Shown one piece after another: positions 54,000 through 62,126 of a DNA stretch of 64,000 bases (positions are counted from its first letter, which is position 1; each line of letters begins with the position of its first letter). The position numbers were made by a program, and so were the translations under genes. Source of the DNA: Sphingomonas cavernae. GTDB lineage: Bacteria; Pseudomonadota; Alphaproteobacteria; Sphingomonadales; Sphingomonadaceae. The notes beneath the pieces are model-generated. The model ran no database searches. It saw nothing but the letters and a program-made list of their open reading frames with translations, and was not told the DNA's origin. Location of the stretch: positions 808,501-872,500 of the forward strand of contig NZ_QYUM01000003.1 in NCBI RefSeq assembly GCF_003590775.1. The letters run 5' to 3'.

Positions 54000-54770
54000 A
54001 TGGCCAGCGCGCCGCAGGCGAACAATCTGCCGCTTTTGTTCAAGGAACTCGTCCCGCTCTCGACCAATGAGCACAAGGACTGGAAGGCGCGCAACGTCGA
54101 AAACGCGCCGTGGATCGTAGGGCAGCATGCCGTGCCGATCGCCATCGACGAGTTCGTCCATGCACAGCGTTTCTACCCTATCGTCTTTTCGACGGGCGAG
54201 GAGCCGGTGCCGCTGGCGTTGATGGGGCTCAACGAGGGCGTCAACATGTTCGTCGACGATGAGGGCAAGCTCATCGATCGGCCCTATGTTCCCGCCTACA
54301 TCCGTCGCTATCCCTTCATGCTCGCGCGTCTGCGTCCCGACACCGACGATCTGTCGCTCTGCTTCGATCCGACGGCGGGGGTCATCGGCGAGTTCGACGA
54401 AGGTGCGCCGCTCTTTGAGAATGGCGAAATGGGCGAGCCGGTGAAAAGCGTCCTCGGTTTCTGCGAGCAGTGGGAACAGAGCTGGCAGCGCACCCAGGCG
54501 TTCATGCAGGAGGTGAAGGAGGCCAAGCTGCTGATCGACGGCGAAGTCGCGATCCAGCCCCCCGGCGCCGACAAGCCGTTCATCTATCGCGGGTTCCAGA
54601 TGGTCGCAGAAGAAAAGCTGCGCGAGATGCGCGGCGACCAGGCGCGCAAGCTGCTGGGCAACGGCGTGCTTCCGCTGCTCTACGCTCACATTTTCTCGCT
54701 CTCGCTGATGAGCGAGCTGTTCCAGAAGCAGATGGCGGCAGGCAAGGTTCCCGTGCAGCCCGTGGCCTGA
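54000..54770 (+). CDS. SapC family protein 2
   Basis: 256 residues from the ATG at 54000, with AGGAG ten bases upstream. SapC core HKDWKARNVENAPWIVGQHA, AVPIAIDEFVHAQRFYPIVF, ALMGLNEGVNMFVDDEGK and PAYIRRYPFML is better conserved than in SapC 1. No signal peptide. Unlike SapC 1 it is not next to a TonB receptor or halogenase; its neighbours are the FAD dehydrogenase and a small RNA. A terminator hairpin follows at 54819. Role unknown; possibly the ancestral copy. Confidence 0.9.
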   Translation: MASAPQANNLPLLFKELVPLSTNEHKDWKARNVENAPWIVGQHAVPIAIDEFVHAQRFYPIVFSTGEEPVPLALMGLNEGVNMFVDDEGKLIDRPYVPAYIRRYPFMLARLRPDTDDLSLCFDPTAGVIGEFDEGAPLFENGEMGEPVKSVLGFCEQWEQSWQRTQAFMQEVKEAKLLIDGEVAIQPPGADKPFIYRGFQMVAEEKLREMRGDQARKLLGNGVLPLLYAHIFSLSLMSELFQKQMAAGKVPVQPVA

Positions 54771-54818
54771 CGCATCGCTTTTTTCGCCGGGGCTACAGGT
54801 CCCGGCGACCGGACGAGG

Positions 54819-54850
54819 AACCGCTGCCCCGCGAGCGCAGGGCGGCGGTT
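54819..54850 (+). terminator. Terminator after sapC 2
   Basis: AACCGCTGCCC pairs with GGGCGGCGGTT (10 of 11) around a ten-base loop, followed by TTCGTTTTG. It lies 48 bases after the sapC 2 stop and separates that gene from the small RNA unit. Confidence 0.7.
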
Positions 54851-54912
54851 TTCGTTTTGTAGCACCGAAATCAGACGTCGCCCGCGATGCGAATTGCGTA
54901 ATCGCAACCATC

Positions 54913-54941
54913 TTGAAAGCCGGTTTGGAGCGTCCTATCTT
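54913..54941 (+). promoter_or_regulatory. Sigma-70-type promoter of the small RNA
   Basis: TTGAAA (54913-54918) and TATCTT (54936-54941) are exactly 17 bases apart, 5 of 6 and 4 of 6 matches to consensus. Transcription would begin near 54949. No plausible ORF follows; the next elements are hairpins and a terminator. Confidence 0.55.
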
Positions 54942-54948
54942 GCTGTTG

Positions 54949-55054
54949 ATGCGGTGACCGTGCTCCCCCTTTCGCGGTCCCACATTAACACGCTTCGGCG
55001 TGTTCCTCCCTGAACCTTGGCCACCTCGTGCCCATAAGCGCGAGGTGGTTTTTT
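54949..55054 (+). ncRNA. Small RNA with exposed CCUCCC, candidate mmgR/alpha-r8 family
   Basis: A self-contained unit: promoter at 54913-54941, about 105 nt, and an intrinsic terminator. It holds a hairpin GACCG/CGGTC (54956-54979) whose loop exposes CTCCCCC, a 7-bp AACACGC/GCGTGTT stem capped by TTCG (54987-55004), an unpaired TTCCTCCCTGAACC (55003-55016) and the terminator stem (55021-55048). The C-rich single-stranded tract can pair with Shine-Dalgarno sequences. The 3' three quarters resemble, from memory, the alphaproteobacterial MmgR (suhB, alpha-r8) RNA with its conserved UUUCCUCCCU. If so, the mature 5' end may be nearer 54980. No ORF of note is present. Confidence 0.6.
55021..55054 (+). 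terminator. Intrinsic terminator of the small RNA
   Basis: CCACCTCG pairs with CGAGGTGG (8 bp) across a 12-base loop, then six T residues (55049-55054). Because the T-run is on the plus strand, it terminates rightward transcription, not the converging amidohydrolase gene. Confidence 0.85.
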
Positions 55055-55910
55055 ATTCGGCGGCGATCGCTTGGGCGGTGCCCAGCGCCTCGGCGCTGAG
55101 GGCCTGCGCCATTGCGGAGACGAGCGAATCGATCGCGCCGAGGCCGGTACGCGGCGTTCGCAGATCCTCGGCCAGATAGAGCGACCGATCGATTTCAAGC
55201 TGCAGCGCATGGACGCCGCGCGCGGGTCTTGCATGAGCGGCAAGGATATGACCGCCGGCATAGGGCACGTTGCTCGCGGTCCGATAACCTGCATCGCGCG
55301 CGATCTGGTCGAGCAGCGCAGTGTAGCGCGCAGCCGCGCTCTGGCCGAAGCGATCCCCAAGCACGATCTGCGCAGCATCCGGGTTGAGCGGCGGCATGGA
55401 GTGAACGTCGAGCAGGATCGCGACCCCGAAACGATCGCGTGCATGCGCCAGCAGGTCTGAGATCCGGGCGTGATAGGGACGATGATCCGCTTCGATGCGG
55501 CGTTCCAGATCGCCGTGCGCTACGCGGCCGCGCAGGATATCCCCTCCATCGCGCAGTCGCCGTGGCAACAGACCGAGCCCGCCCGTGACCTTCGCCGACC
55601 GAATCAGCGTCTCGCGGCGCATTGCAGGCATGATCATGTCGGGGTCAACCTCACGCTCGTGGCGGTTGAGGTCGATCCAGGCGCGTGCGCGCCGTGCTAC
55701 GATCGCGGTAAAACCGCAGTCGATCGCATGGCCCACCAGCATGTCGGCGTGGCGATCCTCGAGCTGCTCCAGTCGTTCGTGCGGCAATCGGCTCGCGGCC
55801 ATCAGTTCCTTGGGATAGTCGCGTCCGGCATGCGGGACAGACAGAATCACGGGAAATCGCGGAGTCTCTGGCCCCAAAAGCTGGAAGGGCGGTGAAATAG
55901 GGGCGGCCAT
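55053..55910 (-). CDS. N-formylglutamate amidohydrolase family protein
   Basis: 285 residues from the ATG at 55910. FGase family: VILSVPHAGRDYP near residue 22, DRHADMLVGHA, IDLNRHEREVDPDM and ILLDVHSMPP carrying the metal-binding residues, with HALQLEIDRSLYL near the C-terminus. It hydrolyses N-formylglutamate or another N-acyl amino acid; whether histidine degradation is involved cannot be told, since no hut genes are present. Divergent from cpdR, a pairing that I recall as common in alphaproteobacteria. Its 3' end touches the small RNA terminator. Confidence 0.9.
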   Translation of the reverse strand: MAAPISPPFQLLGPETPRFPVILSVPHAGRDYPKELMAASRLPHERLEQLEDRHADMLVGHAIDCGFTAIVARRARAWIDLNRHEREVDPDMIMPAMRRETLIRSAKVTGGLGLLPRRLRDGGDILRGRVAHGDLERRIEADHRPYHARISDLLAHARDRFGVAILLDVHSMPPLNPDAAQIVLGDRFGQSAAARYTALLDQIARDAGYRTASNVPYAGGHILAAHARPARGVHALQLEIDRSLYLAEDLRTPRTGLGAIDSLVSAMAQALSAEALGTAQAIAAE

Positions 55911-56011
55911 GGATTTCGACGCTAAAGAACCCCAGGCCGGCTTGCAATCACACAGCCGCGCCGGAAAAGCTGGAAAAAATTAAGGGTCCGGCGCATAATG
56001 CCGCACTACGC

Positions 56012-56044
56012 CGCTCGCGAGACGGGGTTCGCGGGCGTTTTTTT
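56012..56044 (+). terminator. Terminator-like hairpin in the cpdR leader
   Basis: CGCTCGCGA pairs with TCGCGGGCG (9 bp, one G-U) around an eight-base loop, followed by seven T residues, and ends 17 bases before the cpdR ATG. A CATAAT -10-like hexamer at 55994-55999 would start transcription just before the stem. It may act as an attenuator or end a very short transcript. Confidence 0.55.
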
Positions 56045-56060
56045 GTCCCTGGGGTGGTTC

Positions 56061-56438
56061 ATGGTTCGCATTCTGCTTGCCGAAGACGATGATGCGATGC
56101 GCGAATATCTCGCGCGTGCGCTCGAAAAGGCCGGCTATCTCGTCAGCGCGGTCGACCGCGGCACCGCGGCCATTCCGCTGCTGGAATCGGAACATTTCGA
56201 CCTCCTCCTCACCGACATCGTCATGCCTGAGATGGACGGCATCGAACTCGCCCAGAAGGCGGGGGTCATCGCGCCCGATATGCGCGTCATGTTCATCACC
56301 GGATTCGCCGCGGTCACACTCAAGGCGGGCAAGGCGGTGCCGCAGGCCAAGGTGCTCTCCAAGCCCTTTCACTTGCGCGATCTGGTGATGGAGGTCGACC
56401 GGATGTTCGAGGTCGGGAGCGCTACGGGGCTGAGCTGA
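56061..56438 (+). CDS. cpdR: Single-domain response regulator CpdR
   Basis: 125 residues from the ATG at 56061; an upstream open extension would run through the leader hairpin and is rejected. A lone receiver domain: acidic pocket AEDDDAMREYLARALEKAGY, phospho-acceptor Asp52 in LLLTDIVMPEMDG, Thr/Ser switch in MFITGFAAV and Lys in VLSKPFHL. In Caulobacter the unphosphorylated form localises ClpXP and primes degradation of cell-cycle proteins; phosphorylation comes from CckA-ChpT. Length and sequence fit this family closely. Confidence 0.94.
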   Translation: MVRILLAEDDDAMREYLARALEKAGYLVSAVDRGTAAIPLLESEHFDLLLTDIVMPEMDGIELAQKAGVIAPDMRVMFITGFAAVTLKAGKAVPQAKVLSKPFHLRDLVMEVDRMFEVGSATGLS

Positions 56439-56592
56439 CCCGAGAACCTCGCATTCTGGATGATGTTATGGCCGCCGATCGCATAAAATGACGGCGCGTC
56501 GTGTCTGGCGTTGGCATTACGGTAAACGCTTTCGAAACCATGAAGTGCGATAGTCTGCCGCGTGGCGCGGGGCCACGGGGGCGGAAGCAGGA

Positions 56593-57939
56593 ATGCGCGA
56601 CAATATGTGGGATGCGGCCGGCGATGGGCGAGGCAGTGAAAATGTCGCGGCACGTGACCGGTCGGTCTTCCAGCTCCACTGGATATTGATCGCCCTGCTG
56701 CCGGTGATCATGGCGGCGGTGACGTGGGGGCCCGAACACTACCATTACGCGATTCAGGTCTGGCTGCGGTTCTTCTCGTTGCCCGTCCTGCTTGTCGAAG
56801 CGGTGGTGGTCGGAATTGCCCTGGCAACGGGCGTCAGGCCCTTACGCGTATTGCGACACTTGCCGGTACCGGCACAGGCTGGCTTGGCCATGATCGTGAC
56901 GATCGGCCTGGGAACAACCCTATGGGTGGCAGGCGATCCTGCCAGCGCGGCGCTCCGAACGAACACGACGCTGATCCACATCTGTTTTGGGCTGTCCGTA
57001 GCAGGGCTGGTTGGCAAGACCTCCCCGCGCTTCGATCGCGAGATCTGGCCCCTGATCGTCGGCGGGCTGCTCGTCTATCTGCTCATGCTGCTTAGCTATG
57101 TGGCCATGATCGAGGATCCCGATGTCTTCGACTGGGGGCATCTGGGTCTTGGCGTGTCGAACGTTCGGTTCGTTGGATTTTTCGCCGGCATCGGGGCCGC
57201 CGCATCACTGGCGCTCGCGTGCCTGGCGCAACCACGAGTCTATTGGCGCTGGGTGTTGGCTGCCACATTGTTCATGGGACTGATGTTTTGGTCCGGATCC
57301 AGAAATCCCGTCCTCGCAGTATCGACGGCCTGCTTGATCGGGGCCGCGACCATGCCCGCCATGCGCAGAATGAAAACTGCAATCGCCTGGGGATCCAGCG
57401 TCGTTGGCGGTGCACTGATCTCGTTGATCCATGTTCCACAGCATCCGGCATATGGTCTGTACCGGATGATCTTTTCGGTCGCCTCAGGCGACGCGAACAC
57501 GATTTCCAGCGGGCGCCTGGAATTATGGGGTGGAGCCATAAGGGCGTTCGCGCAAAAACCGATCTTCGGTTTTGGTGAAGGACAGTTCATTCACGTGGTC
57601 CCCGAAGCTATGTCAGTATACCATCATCCGCACAATTTCGGTCTTCAGTTCCTTATTCAATGCGGCGCCGTGGGCGGCCTTTGCGCGGTCGGGCTTCTCA
57701 TCTGGGCCTGGTGTCACATCATGAAACTTACGCGGTGTGCCGAAGACCAGCTCTTGCCCGCATATCTCGTGCTGACCGCGCTCATCCTTGCGGCGTGCTT
57801 GGACGGCATCTTCTTCTTCCTCTATCCTGCCGCGATGGTTGCGTTGACGATCGCGCTGACGCTCGGCACTGCCTTGCGAAACCAGCCAGTGCAGGTGGCA
57901 GCGAAAACAGCGAGCCAAGAGGCAGTGGTTGCTGCGTGA
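56593..57939 (+). CDS. O-antigen ligase family membrane protein
   Basis: 448 residues, about 11-12 transmembrane segments, inner membrane. The Wzy_C-type signature is GRLELWGGAIRAFAQKPIFGFGEGQF followed by the periplasmic loop with HHPHNFGLQFLIQCGAVGG, in which the His is important in WaaL-type ligases. Such proteins join polysaccharide chains to lipid A-core or polymerise repeat units. It precedes tRNA-Val and the GDP-mannose enzyme, which suggests a surface-polysaccharide region. No glycosyltransferase lies in the window, so ligase versus polymerase cannot be decided. Confidence 0.85.
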   Translation: MRDNMWDAAGDGRGSENVAARDRSVFQLHWILIALLPVIMAAVTWGPEHYHYAIQVWLRFFSLPVLLVEAVVVGIALATGVRPLRVLRHLPVPAQAGLAMIVTIGLGTTLWVAGDPASAALRTNTTLIHICFGLSVAGLVGKTSPRFDREIWPLIVGGLLVYLLMLLSYVAMIEDPDVFDWGHLGLGVSNVRFVGFFAGIGAAASLALACLAQPRVYWRWVLAATLFMGLMFWSGSRNPVLAVSTACLIGAATMPAMRRMKTAIAWGSSVVGGALISLIHVPQHPAYGLYRMIFSVASGDANTISSGRLELWGGAIRAFAQKPIFGFGEGQFIHVVPEAMSVYHHPHNFGLQFLIQCGAVGGLCAVGLLIWAWCHIMKLTRCAEDQLLPAYLVLTALILAACLDGIFFFLYPAAMVALTIALTLGTALRNQPVQVAAKTASQEAVVAA

Positions 57940-58019
57940 CGCGCGACCTAACGAGCCGATTTTTTGCAAGAGACGGGTTGCGCGAGTCAGAATGCCTCGC
58001 TAAAGCCCGCCCCTCGAGT

Positions 58020-58094
58020 GGGCGTGTAGCTCAGTGGTAGAGCACTGTGTTGACATCGCAGGGGTCGCAAGTTCAATCCTTGCCACGCCCACCA
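58020..58094 (+). tRNA. tRNA-Val (GAC)
   Basis: A complete cloverleaf: acceptor GGGCGTG/CACGCCC, D-arm GCTC-AGTGGTA-GAGC, anticodon arm CTGTG-TTGACAT-CGCAG with anticodon GAC at 58052-58054, T-arm GCAAG-TTCAATC-CTTGC, discriminator A and encoded CCA. It reads valine GUC/GUU codons. Confidence 0.95.
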
Positions 58095-58289
58095 TTTTCC
58101 CGCGTGACGCGTCTATAGACGTTAACGTAGTGGGAAATTAAGCTAAAAGTCGCATAATTGAATATTTGGGCAATTGATTTTAGCAATTGCACGACTGGTT
58201 AGCTTTTTGAAATTTCTCGCTTGCGCATTGAGGGTGCATTCGGGTTAAGCATATTCCTTGAAATCTGAATTTCTGCGATCGCTGTTCTT

Positions 58290-59705
58290 ATGTCACTCTA
58301 CCCGATAGTTCTTTCGGGAGGCTCCGGTACACGATTGTGGCCGCTTTCGCGCCCCCATTATCCCAAGCAGTTGCTTTCACTGGCATCGGAAGCGACTATG
58401 CTTCAGGCCACTGTTGCGCGATCAGCAGCCGATCATTTTTCACCCATCATCGTGACGGGCGAAGAGCATCGCTTTCATATCGTCGACCAGTTGAAGGCAA
58501 TCGGTGTGAGCCCGGCGGCCATTCTTCTGGAACCTGAACGTCGCAATACGGCCGCGGCGATCGCGTTCGCGGCGGAATCGCTCCTGGCAACCGATTCCGA
58601 TGCAGTGATGCTTGTCATGCCGTCCGATCATGTCATTCTCGACGAGGGGGCATTTCACGATGCTATCCGCAAAGGACTTCCTGCGGCAAAGGCTGGCCTG
58701 ATCGTAACGTTCGGCATCTCGCCCGACCGGCCGGAAACGGGCTATGGCTATATCGAAGCGGCGCATGCGCTTGGCGAGCATCCAGGCGTGCACGCGGTCG
58801 AGTGCTTCACGGAGAAGCCCGATGCTAAAACGGCTCAAGCCTATGTTGCGGGCGGACAACATTACTGGAACAGCGGCATCTTCCTCTTAATGGCGCGCGC
58901 TTATCTCCAGGAACTGGAGCGGCATGCGCCGGCAGTCGCGGAGAGTTGTCGCGCCGCAATGACCAGCGCCGTCACGGACGGGTGCTTTGTTCGGCCGAAC
59001 CGTGACAATTTCATCGCCAGCATCAACATTTCGATCGACCACGCCGTGATGGAACGGACGAACAAGGCTGCGGTCGTTCCCGTTGCGATGGGCTGGTCCG
59101 ACCTCGGTTCCTGGGACTCTGTGTGGGACATTGGAGGCAAGGATCAGAACGGTAATATTACCAAGGGCGATGTCGTTGCGATCGACAGCCATAACAGCCT
59201 GTTCCGATCTGAAAATGGTCCGGCTATCGCAGCGCTTGGGGTGTCCGATCTCGTGGTTGTGTCCGCGCGCGATGTAGTGCTGATTCTGCCCCGCGATCGT
59301 GCGCAGGACGTTCGTCAGATCGTGGATGTCATTGGTGCATCAGGTAGCGCCGACGCCTTGCACGCGATCGTGCACCGACCCTGGGGCACCTATGAAACGA
59401 CCGATCGTGGTGATCGATTCCAGACCAAGCGGATTGTGGTGAAGCCCGGGCAGAAACTTTCGCTTCAAATGCATCATCATCGCGCGGAACACTGGATTGT
59501 CGTGTCTGGTACAGCGCGCGTGGTGATCAACGATGAAGTGTTCCTGCTCCAGGAGAACCAGTCAACCTATGTGCCTGCCGGCGCAACGCATCGTCTCGAA
59601 AATCCCGGCCACATCCCGCTCCACCTGATCGAGGTCCAATGCGGTCCCTACCTTGGCGAGGATGACATCGTCCGCTTCGAGGACAACTACGGACGCGTCG
59701 GATAG
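58290..59705 (+). CDS. manC: Mannose-1-phosphate guanylyltransferase / mannose-6-phosphate isomerase
   Basis: 471 residues. Bifunctional ManC/AlgA/XanB-type enzyme making GDP-mannose. N-terminal nucleotidyltransferase: PIVLSGGSGTRLWPLSRPHYPKQ (pyrophosphorylase loop), LEPERRNTAAAIA, VMPSDHVI, and FTEKPDAKTA with YWNSGIFL. The C-terminal cupin isomerase domain starts about residue 355 with HRPWGTYET and contains GQKLSLQMHHHRAEHWIVVSG and PAGATHRLENPG. Provides precursor for mannose- or fucose-containing surface polysaccharide. The AT-rich 195-base interval after tRNA-Val probably carries its promoter. Confidence 0.95.
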   Translation: MSLYPIVLSGGSGTRLWPLSRPHYPKQLLSLASEATMLQATVARSAADHFSPIIVTGEEHRFHIVDQLKAIGVSPAAILLEPERRNTAAAIAFAAESLLATDSDAVMLVMPSDHVILDEGAFHDAIRKGLPAAKAGLIVTFGISPDRPETGYGYIEAAHALGEHPGVHAVECFTEKPDAKTAQAYVAGGQHYWNSGIFLLMARAYLQELERHAPAVAESCRAAMTSAVTDGCFVRPNRDNFIASINISIDHAVMERTNKAAVVPVAMGWSDLGSWDSVWDIGGKDQNGNITKGDVVAIDSHNSLFRSENGPAIAALGVSDLVVVSARDVVLILPRDRAQDVRQIVDVIGASGSADALHAIVHRPWGTYETTDRGDRFQTKRIVVKPGQKLSLQMHHHRAEHWIVVSGTARVVINDEVFLLQENQSTYVPAGATHRLENPGHIPLHLIEVQCGPYLGEDDIVRFEDNYGRVG

Positions 59706-59719
59706 GCGCACACTTGAAT

Positions 59720-59752
59720 GCGGGTGTAGTTCAGCGGTAGAGCACTACCTTG
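59720..59752 (+). pseudogene. 5' fragment of a tRNA gene (tRNA-Gly-like)
   Basis: GCGGGTGTAGTTCAGCGGTAG and the next bases reproduce the acceptor strand, D-arm and 5' anticodon strand of an alphaproteobacterial tRNA-Gly, with similarity also to tRNA-Val at 58020. After CTACCTTG the sequence no longer pairs: there is no matching 3' anticodon strand, T-arm or CACCCGC acceptor strand. A truncated tRNA relic, 14 bases after the manC stop. Confidence 0.55.
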
Positions 59753-60191
59753 ATGTACCGAGCAAATTTGGTGGCGACCCTCGCCAATTGCGTACGACGT
59801 GGTCTCGCGTGGTGGGCTGCCGCCCGCAATTCTGTGTCTTTGCGGTCCGCGCTGCGGCCAAAACACGGAGTGCAGGAAGGATCCAAGATGGAGGCGAAGT
59901 TATACCGGTCGCGGCTCAGCCATTCGGCGCACTCGCCGTCAACCATCCTCAACCGCTAACGATCGGGTCTGACGTCGCCAAGCGCAGCGCGCGATCGACG
60001 AAGCCGGGGCTGGCGATGTACAAACGCGTTCCAACCGGCATCCTTTGAGTGCAGAATATCCCATCTCGTATTGTCAATTTTTAGTGACCGGCTTAACTAA
60101 CCAAAAGACGATTTTGTAAAAATTATTTGTTTTCAGTAGGCTGATGGAAACCATGCGAGTCGTTGATAACGCTCGCTATTACGAGTGGACT

Positions 60192-60258
60192 AAGCGTGTC
60201 GGTAGCTGGTGGCGCACAGCGCTACTTTGCAGGCCGCGCAACTTCAATCCCGGACCAG
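60192..60258 (+). pseudogene. Degenerate tRNA-Val-like sequence
   Basis: GCGTGT, a GGTGGCGCAC D-arm-like stretch, GCAGG and CTTCAATCCC with a following ACCA align loosely with tRNA-Val at 58020-58094, mainly in the 3' half. Neither the acceptor nor the T-stem pairs. It may be a decayed tRNA copy or chance resemblance; low confidence. Confidence 0.25.
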
Positions 60259-60368
60259 TACAGCATATTTCCCCAGCATATGACGTTGCTGTTGACCGCC
60301 TTGGACAGGGCCTTTGGCGATCAAACTCGTGACGTACATGCAATTGACTGATATTCGGAAAGCTTTGA

Positions 60369-62126
60369 ATGCGTTTGATTTTGGGACGGAACCTGCCCCG
60401 AGCGTTGCGGGAGGCGCTTGATGCCTGTCGAGAGCATCTATTGCTGGCCGCCGGCCTGAGCGCGCTTATCAATCTCCTCTATCTCGCTCCCACGCTGTAC
60501 ATGATGCAGGTCTACGATCGCGTCGTTCCAACCTCGGGCACGTTGACCCTGTTCTGGATTACCCTGGTCGTCGCATTTGCGCTGGTGACACTGGCAGTGC
60601 TCGACAACATTCGCTCGCGCATTCTCATCCGCGCGTCGCTGCGTGTCGAGCGTGCGCTTGCAGAGCATATTCTGGATTGCCAGCTAGCGGCGCAGCCCTC
60701 GACGGAAGACCGGCAGGCGAACATGCAGGCGATGCGCGAGTTCGACGCGCTGCGCCAGTTCATTGGCGGTGCCGGTCTCGCCGTCATCTTCGACATTCCC
60801 TGGCTGCCGATCTTCGTTCTGGTGGCCTTCCTCCTGCACCCCCTGTTGGGTGCGCTGATCCTGGTCGGCGGCGCATTGCTGGCCGGGATCACGTGGTTCA
60901 ACGAGCGTGCGACGCGCGAGCGTCTGCGTGAAGGCCTGTTGGCGACCGCACAGTTTCATGCGGCGCAGGACCGGATTTCCGCGCGATCGGAGACAGTTCG
61001 CGCTCTCGGCATGCGTCGGGCACTGGTGAAGCGGCAATTGGGATTGCGTAGCCGGGGTCTTTCGATGTCGGTTGCCGCACAGTTTGATGGCGGGCGCTAT
61101 ACGGCCGCGGCCAAGTTCCTCAGGCTGCTGCTACAATCGCTTGCGCTGGGTATGGCAGCATGGCTTGCCGTCGAGCGCGAGATTTCGGTCGGCGCGATCA
61201 TCGCGGGGTCGGTTCTGTTGAGCCGTGCGCTTCAACCTGTGGAGCAACTCGTTGCAGCATGGCCTTCGATCGCACAGGCGCGCCAGGCGGTCGTCACGCT
61301 GGGTCAGCTCTTCGCGCGGTCGCAGACCTCAGACACGGCACGCACAATGTTGCCGCGCCCGGCAGGCAGGATTGATGTCCAGCGCCTTTTTGTCAGCGCT
61401 CCGCAGGGCGACGCGTTATTATTGAAGGACGTCAGCTTTGTCAGTGCGCCAGGCCAGGTCATTGGCGTTATCGGTCCGTCGGGCGCGGGCAAGACCACGT
61501 TGGCGCGCGTATTGGCGGGCGCGGTCCGACCGGACGGAGGAAACGTGCGGTTCGATGGCGCGAGCATGCAGGATTGGGATCCTGAAGTTCTGGCCGCGCA
61601 CATCGGTTATCTGCCGCAGGATTATTTGCTGTTTGCGGGTACCGTTGCCGAAAACATATCGCGTTTTGCAGCCGCGTCTGGCGCAAGCGCCAAAACGGTC
61701 TCGAACGAAGTGATTGCAGCGGCCAAGATGGCGGGTGCGCACGACATGATCCTTGCGCTTCCCGGTGGCTATGACGCTTATGTCGGATTTGATGGCGAAG
61801 GGCTCTCGGCCGGCCAGAGGCAACGCATCGCGCTGGCTCGTGCGCTTTATGGGGATCCTTCGATCGTCATTCTGGACGAACCCAACGCAGCGCTTGACGC
61901 CGAAGGAGAGGCGGCACTGGCGCGCGCGATCCAGACGCTGCGAAACCGCGGCGCGACCGTCGTCATCGTCGCGCATCGCGCAGGAATATTGAGTGTGGCC
62001 GACTGGTTGCTTGTGCTCGCCAGGGGGACGGTCGAGCGCTACGGGCCGCGCTCCGACGTGCTTGCTGCATTGGCAGCGCGGTCTGAGCGTTCCAACGTGG
62101 TCACCATGACGAGCGGGCAGCACTGA
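60369..62126 (+). CDS. Type I secretion ABC exporter (PrtD/AprD type)
   Basis: 585 residues. Inner-membrane half of a type I secretion system. About residues 1-310 form the six-helix membrane domain (LYLAPTLYMMQVYDRVVPTSGTLTL is typical for PrtD proteins); the ATPase follows with Walker A GPSGAGKTTL, Q-loop GYLPQDYLLFAG, a signature written LSAGQRQR instead of LSGGQ, Walker B SIVILDEPN and the H-loop VAHRAG. No C39 peptidase domain, so cargo would carry a C-terminal uncleaved signal. TGATG overlap with the HlyD-type gene. No TolC and no RTX substrate gene in the window. Confidence 0.94.
   Translation: MRLILGRNLPRALREALDACREHLLLAAGLSALINLLYLAPTLYMMQVYDRVVPTSGTLTLFWITLVVAFALVTLAVLDNIRSRILIRASLRVERALAEHILDCQLAAQPSTEDRQANMQAMREFDALRQFIGGAGLAVIFDIPWLPIFVLVAFLLHPLLGALILVGGALLAGITWFNERATRERLREGLLATAQFHAAQDRISARSETVRALGMRRALVKRQLGLRSRGLSMSVAAQFDGGRYTAAAKFLRLLLQSLALGMAAWLAVEREISVGAIIAGSVLLSRALQPVEQLVAAWPSIAQARQAVVTLGQLFARSQTSDTARTMLPRPAGRIDVQRLFVSAPQGDALLLKDVSFVSAPGQVIGVIGPSGAGKTTLARVLAGAVRPDGGNVRFDGASMQDWDPEVLAAHIGYLPQDYLLFAGTVAENISRFAAASGASAKTVSNEVIAAAKMAGAHDMILALPGGYDAYVGFDGEGLSAGQRQRIALARALYGDPSIVILDEPNAALDAEGEAALARAIQTLRNRGATVVIVAHRAGILSVADWLLVLARGTVERYGPRSDVLAALAARSERSNVVTMTSGQH

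Larger units (their letters stand above)
59706..60368. other. Long non-coding interval with tRNA-like remnants
   Basis: 663 bases between manC and the secretion ABC gene with no ORF showing family sequence. The left half (to about 60040) has GC like coding DNA but broken frames, perhaps a decayed gene. The right part (60050-60140) is AT-rich and may hold the promoter for the secretion operon. Two tRNA-like stretches lie at 59720-59752 and 60192-60258. Confidence 0.5.

Noticed and set aside
59750-60050. Decayed protein gene or transposase between manC and the secretion genes
   Set aside because: All frames are interrupted and none shows a recognisable motif; recorded only as a non-coding interval.
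59720-60262. tRNA gene split by a group I intron
   Set aside because: The 5' half breaks near the anticodon loop, where such introns insert, but no matching 3' half with a CACCCGC acceptor strand or paired T-arm was found in the next 550 bases.
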